Shown here: in pieces, positions 56,701-64,000 of the stretch
Layout of the letters: the number at the start of each line of letters is the position of its first letter
How positions within the stretch are numbered: position 1 is the first letter of the stretch
Made by a program: the position numbers and the translations under genes
DNA from: Rhodospirillaceae bacterium bin65
GTDB taxonomy: Bacteria > Pseudomonadota > Alphaproteobacteria > Bin65
Reading direction: 5' to 3'
Assembly (NCBI GenBank): GCA_002238725.1
Contig: MPMX01000015.1
Span: 1 to 64,000, forward strand
Length of the DNA: 64,000 nucleotides
Notes under the pieces: model-generated
What the model saw: only the letters and a program-made list of their open reading frames with translations
The model's database searches: none
Told to the model about the DNA's origin: nothing

Positions 56701-59478
56701 ATGGATTTTTCGAGTGCCGCCCCGATCACCAACCAACGCCGGGTCGTCGACCGGCGCGAACTTGTCGAGAAGCTCGATGCCGTTGCCGTGAAGATCGGCG
56801 ATCCGTCGGCCCTCCGCGCAGCGGTGCTCGCCGTGCTGAAGTCTGCGCTGGAGGCGGGCCGGGTCGAAATCCGGCGGCGTTTCGAACGCGAGGCCGATAC
56901 CGCTGCGCGCGGCCATCGGTGTGTCCAGGGCCACTGCTTCCTTGTCGATCAGATCGTCCGGGTCATCTACGACTTCGCCTACGAAAGGGTCTATCCGGTC
57001 GCCAACCCGACGGAGGGCGAAAAACAGGCAATCGTCGCGGTCGGCGGCTACGGCCGGGGCGAGCTGGCGCCCCAGTCCGATGTCGATCTCCTGTTTCTGT
57101 CGAACTGGAAGCTCACGCCCCATGCGGAGCAGATCGTCGAATTCCTGCTTTATACTTTGTGGGATCTCGGTCTCAAGGTCGGGCACGCGACCCGGTCGGT
57201 CGACGAGTGTATCCGGCTGGCGAAGTCCGATCTGACGATCCGGACATCGTTGCTGGAGGCCCGCTACCTGTGGGGCGATGCCGGCCTCTACCGCAGCCTG
57301 CGCCAGAAATTCCGCGATTTCACAGCCGCCGAGGGGACGAACGACTTTGTCACGCAAAAACTCGCGGAACGGGATGTGCGGCACGAGAAGATGGGCGACA
57401 GCCGCTATGTCCTGGAGCCCAACATCAAGGACGGCAAGGGCGGATTGCGCGATCTCCATACGCTGTTCTGGATCGCCAAGAATCTCTATCGGGTCGATGC
57501 GATCGGCGATCTGGTGGAACGCAACGTTTTTACCGACCAGGAGTCGGGGCTGTTCCGCAAGGCGCACGCATTCCTGACCACGGTCCGCTGCCATCTGCAC
57601 TATCTGACCGGCCGGCCCGAAGAACGCCTCACCTTCGATGTCCAGCCCGAGATCGCCCGGCTGATGGGCTATGGCGACCGGAAAGCCCAGCGCGGAGTCG
57701 AGCGCTTCATGCGCCACTACTATCTGGTTGCCAAAGATGTCGGCGACCTTACCCGGATCTTTTGCGCTGCTTTGGAGGACGAGACCAAGCGGCGGCCCTG
57801 GGTCCGGCTGCCGGGGCGGCTGGGCGGCGAGCGTGAGTTCGGCGATTTCGTGGCCCGGTCCGGCCGGCTGAACACCAAGCACGAAAAGGTTTTCCGGCAG
57901 GACCCGGTGAACATTCTGCGGCTATTCGAAATTGCCCAGGAGCAACGGATCGATGTCCATCCGGCCGCGCTCCGGCAGGTTACGCAGTCGCTGAAATCGA
58001 TCGACCAGGCGGTTCGCCAGGACCCGGCGGCCAACGCCAGTTTCCTCGCCATGCTGACGTCGAGGAACGATCCAGCGGCGACGTTGCGCCGGCTCAACGA
58101 GGCCGGCGTGCTCGGCCGTTTCATCCCGGACTTCGGCCGGGTCGTCGCCCAGATGCAGCACGACATGTACCACGTCTTTACGGTCGACGAACATTCGATC
58201 CGGGCGATCGGCCTGCTGCACCGGATCGAGGCCGGCGATCTTGCCGAAGATCACCCGCTGGCGACCGGGATCGTCCACAAGGTCGCCTCGCGCCGCGCGC
58301 TCTATGTCGCCGTGCTGATGCACGATATCGCCAAGGGACGCGGCGGCGATCACTCCATACTCGGGGCCGAGTTGGCGCTGGACCTGTGCCCCCGGTTCGG
58401 GCTGGACGACGAGGAGACGGAAACCGTGTCCTGGCTCGTCCGGTACCACCTGACGATGAGCAACACGGCGCAGAAACGCGATATCGACGACCCGAAGACG
58501 ATCCGGGATTTTGCCGATCACTGCCAGTCTCCCGAGCGGCTGCGCCTCCTGCTGGTCCTGACCGTCGCCGACATGCGGGCGACCGGGCCGTCGGTGTGGA
58601 ACGGCTGGAAGGCGGCGCTGCTGCGAGACCTCTATTACCGGACCGAAGAACTGCTCAGCGGCAGCGTCGGGGCCGACGGCGTCGCGGCGCGGGTGGCGCG
58701 GGCAAAGGATGCCGTGGCGGATCGGCTGGCGGACTGGCCGGCCGAAGAAATCGATGCCTATCTGTCGCTCGGCTACACCGCCTATTGGCTGTCGCTCGAC
58801 AGCGCGACCCATGCCCGCCACGCCGCGCTGACGCAGAAGGCGCACCGGGACAAAGCGGAAATTTCCATCGATGTCGGGATCGACGAAAAGCGCTCGGTGT
58901 CGGAGGTTACGGTCTATACGCCGGACCATCCGGGCCTGTTTTCCCAGATTGCCGGCGCCATGGCGCTGTTCGGTGCGTCGATCGTCGAGGCGCGCATCTT
59001 CACCCTGGCGAACGGCCATGCGCTGGATATCTTCACGATCCAGAATGCGGCCGGCAAGGCAATCGCCGATCCGGCCGATCTGGACCGGCTGAAGACCCGC
59101 ATCGCCGGTAGTCTGACCGGCAAGTTGCGGCCCTGGCGGGAACTGGTCGGCAGGGAATCCCTGCCTCGTCGTGCGCGCGACGTGTTCGAAGTGCCGCCGC
59201 GCGTCCTGATCGACAACACCGCGAGCAACTTCTTCACTGTCATCGAGGTCAACGGCCGCGACCGGCCCGGCCTGCTCCATGACGTGACCCGCGCGCTCAC
59301 CGAGAGCGGCATGCAGATCGGCACGGCCAAGATTTCGACCTATGGCGAACGCGTTGTCGACGTTTTCTATGTCAAGGATGTGTTCGGCATGAAGATCGCC
59401 AACCCGCAGAAGCAGGACGAGGTGCGCAAGGCCGTCCTGGCATCCCTCAGCACGGCGCCGGAGTATGCGGCGGCATAA
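56701..59478 (+). CDS. glnD: PII uridylyltransferase / uridylyl-removing enzyme
   Basis: Bifunctional sensor that uridylylates or deuridylylates PII proteins in response to glutamine. The 925 residues contain the nucleotidyltransferase site GGYGRGELAPQSDVDLLFL, a HD domain (VLMHDIAKGRGGDHS), and two C-terminal ACT domains (SEVTVYTPDHPGLFSQIAGAM and FTVIEVNGRDRPGLLHDVTRAL). The start at 56701 (MDFSSAAPITNQRRVVDRREL) fits alphaproteobacterial GlnD. It heads a run of plus-strand genes through trpS. Confidence 0.97.
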   Translation: MDFSSAAPITNQRRVVDRRELVEKLDAVAVKIGDPSALRAAVLAVLKSALEAGRVEIRRRFEREADTAARGHRCVQGHCFLVDQIVRVIYDFAYERVYPVANPTEGEKQAIVAVGGYGRGELAPQSDVDLLFLSNWKLTPHAEQIVEFLLYTLWDLGLKVGHATRSVDECIRLAKSDLTIRTSLLEARYLWGDAGLYRSLRQKFRDFTAAEGTNDFVTQKLAERDVRHEKMGDSRYVLEPNIKDGKGGLRDLHTLFWIAKNLYRVDAIGDLVERNVFTDQESGLFRKAHAFLTTVRCHLHYLTGRPEERLTFDVQPEIARLMGYGDRKAQRGVERFMRHYYLVAKDVGDLTRIFCAALEDETKRRPWVRLPGRLGGEREFGDFVARSGRLNTKHEKVFRQDPVNILRLFEIAQEQRIDVHPAALRQVTQSLKSIDQAVRQDPAANASFLAMLTSRNDPAATLRRLNEAGVLGRFIPDFGRVVAQMQHDMYHVFTVDEHSIRAIGLLHRIEAGDLAEDHPLATGIVHKVASRRALYVAVLMHDIAKGRGGDHSILGAELALDLCPRFGLDDEETETVSWLVRYHLTMSNTAQKRDIDDPKTIRDFADHCQSPERLRLLLVLTVADMRATGPSVWNGWKAALLRDLYYRTEELLSGSVGADGVAARVARAKDAVADRLADWPAEEIDAYLSLGYTAYWLSLDSATHARHAALTQKAHRDKAEISIDVGIDEKRSVSEVTVYTPDHPGLFSQIAGAMALFGASIVEARIFTLANGHALDIFTIQNAAGKAIADPADLDRLKTRIAGSLTGKLRPWRELVGRESLPRRARDVFEVPPRVLIDNTASNFFTVIEVNGRDRPGLLHDVTRALTESGMQIGTAKISTYGERVVDVFYVKDVFGMKIANPQKQDEVRKAVLASLSTAPEYAAA

Positions 59479-59512
59479 TTTGTTTGACGAAAATAAAAAT
59501 TTGTGCAACAAA
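59479..59512 (+). promoter_or_regulatory. Candidate promoter/operator of the toxin-antitoxin pair
   Basis: The 56-base gap after glnD is much richer in A/T than its surroundings. TTGACG (59484-59489) may be a -35. The arms TTTGTT (59479-59484) and AACAAA (59507-59512) form an inverted repeat around it. This looks like an autoregulated toxin-antitoxin operator; no -10 can be fixed with confidence. Confidence 0.45.
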
Positions 59513-59534
59513 CGCCGCCGAAAGAGAGGGTGCC

Positions 59535-59873
59535 ATGGCTGAATCGATCACGATCACGATGGCCCAGTTGCGGGAATTGCTGGCGGCGGTCGGCGTCGCG
59601 GTTTCCGACGATACCGCCCGCGATGCCGTATACGGCATGGGGATGGCCGATAAAGGCGTGGCGTATGTTGTCGAATCGGCATCCAAGGACCGCCGGATTG
59701 CGGCGCGGATCGACGATGTCCTCTATGAACGGGCGCGGGCGGCCACAGGCTTTGCCCGGGATTCCGATCTGGTGCGGGCCGGGCTGGAGGCGCTGGCCGA
59801 TCCCGACGGGTTCGGTTCGTGGCTCGCGGCCCGGCGCGGTTCGCTGCCGCGGGACTTCACGATCGATCTGTGA
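59535..59873 (+). CDS. Probable antitoxin, RHH-like
   Basis: A 112-residue protein. Its C-terminal half (RIAARIDDVLYERARAATG, then a second helix ARDSDLVRAGLEALADPDGF) resembles the strand-helix-helix of ribbon-helix-helix antitoxins, and the end SLPRDFTIDL is a plausible toxin-binding tail. The N-terminal half is unlike known antitoxins. The ATG at 59535 follows GAGAGGG. Its stop overlaps the next gene's GTG (GTGA at 59870-59873), so toxin translation depends on it. The assignment rests mostly on the paired PIN protein. Confidence 0.65.
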   Translation: MAESITITMAQLRELLAAVGVAVSDDTARDAVYGMGMADKGVAYVVESASKDRRIAARIDDVLYERARAATGFARDSDLVRAGLEALADPDGFGSWLAARRGSLPRDFTIDL

Positions 59874-60472
59874 GCCTGACCGCCGACCTGGCGCGCTGGC
59901 AGCGCCGCATCCGGCCGGAGAAGCGCCGAACGCCCCTCAGCTTCAGGGACCGTTCGGCGCTTCCGTTCTTTCCGGCGGCAGGCCTCTCGGGGCCGGTCAT
60001 GCTGGATACCTGCGCCTATATCGATGCCCTGGCCGGGCGGATGCCGCTGGCCCTGCAGGCGCTGCTGCCGGGCCGCCGCCATTTCCACTGCACCGTCTGC
60101 CTCGGCGAACTGGCCTTCGGATTGGGCGCTATGGCGCCGGAGGCCGCGCATGCCGATCGCTCCAGGGCGGCGATTGGAGACTTGCTGGGCCGGATCGAAA
60201 CGCGGAGAACCAGCGCACTCCCGGCATCGGGCTGGATGGCGGCCGGCCTGATCGCGGGCATGCTGGCGCGGCTGCAGGGGGGCAGCCGGGCCGATCGCCA
60301 GCGATTCTATGCCGACGCCGCGATCTATCTGACCGCCCGGGCAACGGGCGCGACGCTCGTTACGGCGAACTGGCGCGACTTCGACCTGATCGACCAGGTG
60401 GCGGCCGACGGGCAGGCCGGCGCCCGGCTGGTCTACTACGTGCCGGAGACGGTGCGGGCCGGCGCATCATGA
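59870..60472 (+). CDS. PIN-domain toxin-like protein (VapC-type)
   Basis: A 200-residue protein. From about residue 42 it shows a PIN nuclease domain: Asp46 in PVMLDTCAYID, Glu80 in CLGELAFG, Asp149 in YADAAIYLTARATGATLVTANWRDFDLI and Asp170 in that last block, the four acidic residues expected to bind magnesium in RNases such as VapC. A 40-residue basic N-terminal extension is unusual. It starts at GTG 59870, overlapping the antitoxin stop, and its TGA overlaps the murJ ATG (60469-60472). The RNA target is unknown. Confidence 0.75.
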   Translation: MSLTADLARWQRRIRPEKRRTPLSFRDRSALPFFPAAGLSGPVMLDTCAYIDALAGRMPLALQALLPGRRHFHCTVCLGELAFGLGAMAPEAAHADRSRAAIGDLLGRIETRRTSALPASGWMAAGLIAGMLARLQGGSRADRQRFYADAAIYLTARATGATLVTANWRDFDLIDQVAADGQAGARLVYYVPETVRAGAS

Positions 60473-62019
60473 AGCTGCTTCGATCCACCGCCATCGTGGC
60501 ATTCTGGACCCTCGCCAGCCGCATCCTCGGATTCGTGCGCGATATTCTGCTGGCGCACTATCTCGGCGCTGTCGGGGTCATCGAGGCGTTCATCGTCGCT
60601 TTCCGCTTCCCCAACATGTTCCGGCGGCTCGTCGCCGAAGGCGCCTTCGCCGCCGCCTTCGTCCCCATGTTCTCGAAACGGCTGGAGCAGGATGGCCGGC
60701 GCGAGGCGATGCTGTTCGCCGATCGGGTATTTTCCCTTCTGGTTATCGTCCTCGCGATATTCACCGTCATCGTCGAAATCTTCATGCCGCAGGCACTGCT
60801 GGTCGTTGCGCCCGGGTTCCACGCCGAGCGGCCGGAACTGTTCGATACCGCCGTCCTCCTGACCCGCCTGACCCTGCCCTACCTGCTGTGCATGGCGATC
60901 GTGGCGATGATGAGCGGAATGCTCAATTCGTCCTACCGGTTCGCCGCCGCCGCCGCCGCGCCGATCCTGCTCAATGTCCTGCTGATCCTCGGCCTTCTGT
61001 TCGCAAGGGACATGTTCGAGACGCCGGCCCATATGCTGGCCTGGGGCGTCGCCATTGCCGGCATCGGCCAGTATGTCTGGCTTGCCTGGGCCTGCCGCAG
61101 GGCCGGCATCGGCCTGCGCCTGCGCTGGCCTGAATTCACGCCGGCGGTCAAGCAGCTGTTGAAGCTGATGGTGCCCGGCCTGATCGCCGGCGGCGTGACC
61201 CAGATCAACATCCTGGTCGGCACGATCATCGGCACCTTCCTGACCGGCGTCGTTTCCTACATCCACTATGCCGACCGGGTGTACCAGTTCCCCCTTGGCC
61301 TGGTCGGCATCGCGATCGGCACGGCGCTGCTGCCGGAGTTGTCGCGCACCTTGCAGAGCGATGAAGCAAGCGCCAACAGGGTCCAGAACCGCGCCATCGA
61401 ACTGTCGATGCTGCTGACGCTGCCGGCGACCGCTGCGCTGATCGTTATCGCGCTGCCGCTCGTCACCGTGATGTTCCAGTATGGCAAATTCACGCCGGAC
61501 GCCGCCGCCGCCACGGCCTGGGCGCTGGCCGTCTTCGCGACCGGCCTGCCGGCCTTCGTGCTGATCAAAGTCCTGTCGCCCGGCTTCTTCGCCCGGCAGG
61601 ACACGCGCAGACCAATGATCTACGCCGTCGTTTCCATGATCGCGAATATGGGCCTTTCGCCCTTGCTGGTCTGGCCGCTCGGCGTCGGCTATCTGGGTAT
61701 TCCGATCGCCACGTCGATCGCCGCCTGGATCAACACCGGGCTGCTCATCTGGTTCTTGGTTCAGCGTGGCCATCTCACCCTCGATTCCCGCCTGCTGGCG
61801 CGGTTGCCGCGCTTCGCCTTCGCCGCGCTGGTCATGGCCGGCCTGCTCTGGCCGGCGGCCGACGCGCTGTGGCCGTGGCTCTCCGGCGAGGTCTGGCAGC
61901 GCGTTCTCGCGATACTGGCCGTCGTGATCGGCGGCGGTGCGGTCTATGCGGCGGCCTGCCTCCTGCTGCGCGCCGCCACGATCGGCGAGATGAAGGCGAT
62001 GCTGCGCCGTTCCGAATAG
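60469..62019 (+). CDS. murJ: Lipid II flippase MurJ
   Basis: Membrane protein that flips lipid II to the periplasm for peptidoglycan synthesis. The 516 residues have 14 hydrophobic segments and the family blocks AHYLGAVGVIEAFIVAFRFPNMFRRLVAEGAFAAAFVPMF and YADRVYQFPLGLVGIAIGTALLP. The ATG overlaps the PIN gene stop by 4 bases, so its ribosomes may come from the toxin gene. This essential-type function is thus placed downstream of a toxin-antitoxin pair, which is odd. Confidence 0.96.
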   Translation: MKLLRSTAIVAFWTLASRILGFVRDILLAHYLGAVGVIEAFIVAFRFPNMFRRLVAEGAFAAAFVPMFSKRLEQDGRREAMLFADRVFSLLVIVLAIFTVIVEIFMPQALLVVAPGFHAERPELFDTAVLLTRLTLPYLLCMAIVAMMSGMLNSSYRFAAAAAAPILLNVLLILGLLFARDMFETPAHMLAWGVAIAGIGQYVWLAWACRRAGIGLRLRWPEFTPAVKQLLKLMVPGLIAGGVTQINILVGTIIGTFLTGVVSYIHYADRVYQFPLGLVGIAIGTALLPELSRTLQSDEASANRVQNRAIELSMLLTLPATAALIVIALPLVTVMFQYGKFTPDAAAATAWALAVFATGLPAFVLIKVLSPGFFARQDTRRPMIYAVVSMIANMGLSPLLVWPLGVGYLGIPIATSIAAWINTGLLIWFLVQRGHLTLDSRLLARLPRFAFAALVMAGLLWPAADALWPWLSGEVWQRVLAILAVVIGGGAVYAAACLLLRAATIGEMKAMLRRSE

Positions 62020-62121
62020 CCGGCCCGGCGTACCGGGACCATTCCGCCGCCTTGACCGGGCCGGCGCGGATGGGGTTAGTCCTGCACCGGTCTCCCTCTC
62101 CCGCGCCATCCTCCCTTTGCC

Positions 62122-63153
62122 ATGAAACGCATCTTTTCCGGTATCCAGCCCTCCGGCGGGGTTACGCTCGGTAACTATCTCGGCGCGATCCGCAACTGGG
62201 CGCGGCTGCAGCACGAGGGCTTTCACTGCATCTATTGCATGGTCGATCTGCACGCGGTCACGGTTTGGCAGGAGCCGGCGCTGCTGGCCGACCAGACGCG
62301 ACAGGTGACCGCCGCCCTGGTGGCCTCGGGCATCGATCCGAAGGTTTCGGTCGTGTTCCATCAGTCGGCCGTGCCCGCCCACGCCCAGCTTGCCTGGATC
62401 TTCAATTGCGTCGTCCGGCTCGGCTGGATGAACCGGATGGCCCAGTTCAAGGAAAAGGCCGGCAAGGACCGGGAGAAGGCGTCCCTCGGCCTCTACGCCT
62501 ATCCCGCGCTGCAGGCCGCCGACGTGCTGCTCTACCATGCGACCCATGTGCCGGTCGGCGAGGACCAGAAGCAGCATGTCGAGTTGATGCGCGACATCGG
62601 GAACAAGTTCAACCACGACTTCGGCGTCGATTTCTTCCCGCCGCCCGAGGCGATGATCTTCGGCGGCGCGACCCGGGTGATGAGCCTGCGCGACGCGACG
62701 AAGAAGATGTCGAAATCCGATCCGTCGGACATGAGCCGCATCAACATGACCGACGATGCCGACGCCATCGCGCTCAAGATCCGCAAGGCGAAGACCGACC
62801 CGGAGCCGCTGCCGGGGCCGGACGTCGTCGGGCCGGACGGCGGGGTCAAGCCGGACGTCGAGGCGGCGCGGCCCGAGGCCTTCAATCTCGTGCGCATTTT
62901 CGCCACGTTGGCCGACCGGCCGGTCGCGGACGTGCTCGGCGAGTTCGAGGGCCAGGGCTTCGGCCGCTTCAAGCCGGCGCTCGCCGACCTTGCGATCGAT
63001 AAACTCGGCGCCATCAATGCCGAAATGCGCCGGCTGCTCGACGATCCGGCGGAGATCGACCGGGTGCTCGCCGACGGCGCGGAAAAGGCGCGCGGTATCG
63101 CCGATCCCATTCTGGCGGAAACCTACCGGATCGTGGGTTTCCTGAAAGCCTGA
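62122..63153 (+). CDS. trpS: Tryptophanyl-tRNA synthetase
   Basis: Class I synthetase for tRNA-Trp. The 343 residues show [16 protein letters not shown] (HIGH-like signature), the [27 protein letters not shown] substrate region and the [10 protein letters not shown] motif. The start at 62122 ([13 protein letters not shown]) is standard. The 102-base gap from murJ holds an inverted repeat (GCCGGCCCGG / CCGGGCCGGC, 62019-62028 and 62056-62065) of unknown role. It probably belongs to the glnD-murJ transcript. Confidence 0.97.
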   Translation: MKRIFSGIQPSGGVTLGNYLGAIRNWARLQHEGFHCIYCMVDLHAVTVWQEPALLADQTRQVTAALVASGIDPKVSVVFHQSAVPAHAQLAWIFNCVVRLGWMNRMAQFKEKAGKDREKASLGLYAYPALQAADVLLYHATHVPVGEDQKQHVELMRDIGNKFNHDFGVDFFPPPEAMIFGGATRVMSLRDATKKMSKSDPSDMSRINMTDDADAIALKIRKAKTDPEPLPGPDVVGPDGGVKPDVEAARPEAFNLVRIFATLADRPVADVLGEFEGQGFGRFKPALADLAIDKLGAINAEMRRLLDDPAEIDRVLADGAEKARGIADPILAETYRIVGFLKA

Positions 63154-63238
63154 CAGGCGCCGGCCGGATCGTTCGGACATCGGCGGGCCTCGTTGCCGGG
63201 GTCTTGTTGCCGGGGCGGGCATCCCCCATCTCTTGCCG

Positions 63239-64000
63239 ATGGCCCGCAAAGCAGATCCGCTTTTCGACGACGATGCCGGCCGGCCGCGCCGCGGCGCGAT
63301 CGACGCCGAAGGAAGCCGAAAACCCGGCAGGCTCACCCGGCTGTTCCGGCGCAGGCCCCGAAGCCGGCGGCCGGCTGCCGGGGCCGATGCGCCGACCCGA
63401 CGGCCGCCGAGGCGGCTGCGCGGGCGCATCGTGCGGTGGACTCTCTACGGTCTGCTCGCGATCGTTCTGCTCTATTACCCGGTCGGCATGGCGGTCATGC
63501 ACCGCATCGGCGACGACACCGCAATGACGGCGCCGGCGGAAGAGGGCGCCAGCCGGGCCGTTGCCATGGCGGCGGCGCTGATCCGGCGCGAAACCGTCGA
63601 TCATGCCTGGACGCCGAACGATCCCTTCATCTATCCCTCGTGGGCGCTCGACAACCTGCCCCATTTCCAGGTCGGTATCCGCGACGCGCTCGGCCGTTTC
63701 GCCATCGAGATGGCCGACAAGATCGGCCGCAACCGCGGCTCCAGCGCGGTCGACAAGGACCTCGAGGACGCCATGGGCAAGCTGCGCTACTCGCCCTACA
63801 CCTGGGTCTGGGACATCAGCGTCAGCCTGCTGCCGACCTCTTCGACCGAAGCCCAGTACCGCGCCGCCATGCGCTCCCTGCTGCGCTACAACACGCGCCT
63901 CGCCGCCGGTTCGGCGACCTTCGAGCGGCGCGCCGACAATCTGCAAACCCTGATCGACCGGGTGAATGCCGATATAGGCTCGGATTCCGCGCGCATCGCC
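63239..64000 (+). CDS. DUF2333 family protein (partial, runs off the window)
   Basis: An open frame of at least 254 codons without a stop by the window end. It has a basic, low-complexity N-terminus, a membrane segment (VRWTLYGLLAIVLLYYPVGMAV), and then a periplasmic part with TVDHAWTPNDPFIYPSWALDNLPHFQVGIRDALGRFAIEMADKIGR and LRYSPYTWVWD, which match the DUF2333 family. The start MARKADPLFDD follows the trpS stop by 85 bases. The function is unknown. Confidence 0.85.
   Translation, partial: MARKADPLFDDDAGRPRRGAIDAEGSRKPGRLTRLFRRRPRSRRPAAGADAPTRRPPRRLRGRIVRWTLYGLLAIVLLYYPVGMAVMHRIGDDTAMTAPAEEGASRAVAMAAALIRRETVDHAWTPNDPFIYPSWALDNLPHFQVGIRDALGRFAIEMADKIGRNRGSSAVDKDLEDAMGKLRYSPYTWVWDISVSLLPTSSTEAQYRAAMRSLLRYNTRLAAGSATFERRADNLQTLIDRVNADIGSDSARIA

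Noticed and set aside
62019-62065. Inverted repeat between murJ and trpS as a terminator
   Set aside because: No U-run follows it and the arms are 27 bases apart; left as an unassigned repeat.

Overview
The window is about 66-68% GC by eye and is packed with genes on both strands. It reads as a chromosomal segment of a free-living alphaproteobacterium, most likely of the Rhodospirillales or a nearby order. This rests on protein content (ReAV-type asparaginase, IalB-like protein, MaeB-type malic enzyme, LAB_N protein, DUF2333 protein), on a GTTC-N7-GTTC SOS box upstream of recA, and on gene orders typical of the class: rimP-nusA-ylxR-infB-rbfA-truB-rpsO-pnp, mutS..glnD-murJ-trpS, and recA near alaS. 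I see no prophage, insertion sequence, CRISPR array, rRNA or tRNA gene.

Layout. 1-387 is a non-coding stretch of inverted repeats. 388-9291 holds alaS plus an iron-sulfur protein, a MaoC dehydratase, a REP-like intergenic stretch (4467-4896), a GFA protein, recA with an SOS box, the unsaturated fatty acid pair fabA-fabB, and a glycerophosphodiesterase. 9368-19427 is the transcription/translation operon from pnp back to rimP on the minus strand, headed by a -35/-10 pair, a two-hairpin leader and an intrinsic terminator that look like an attenuator. 19462-30909 is accessory metabolism: an FAD-linked oxidase, an SRAP protein, a SCO protein, a MetE-like enzyme, an MBL hydrolase, an MFS carrier, a porin, and a MarR-controlled luciferase-like oxidoreductase/FAH pair. 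30964-31637 is a compact heat-shock unit: sigma-32-type promoter, ROSE-like RNA thermometer, hsp20 and terminator.

31843-48603 continues with two coupled phytanoyl-CoA dioxygenase-like genes, a CoA-transferase pair, a frameshifted membrane protein at a ten-G tract, a lone ccmC, a LAB_N protein, a nuclease-fold protein lacking catalytic residues, prolyl aminopeptidase, pterin dehydratase, a small zincin, a Lon-like protease, an asparaginase, an RNA methyltransferase, an IalB-like protein, an HpcH-type aldolase and two MDR reductases. 48620-64000 holds an orphan histidine kinase, malic enzyme, mutS, an unknown membrane-anchored protein, and the chain glnD, RHH-type antitoxin, PIN toxin, murJ, trpS, and a DUF2333 gene that runs off the end.

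Most unusual are: the apparent toxin-antitoxin pair joined by stop/start overlaps to murJ inside the glnD-murJ-trpS operon; the two-layer heat control of hsp20; the rimP leader attenuator; and the G10 frameshift. Several short tandem duplications (11-23 bp) also recur. Nothing here amounts to a clearly new defence or biosynthetic system.
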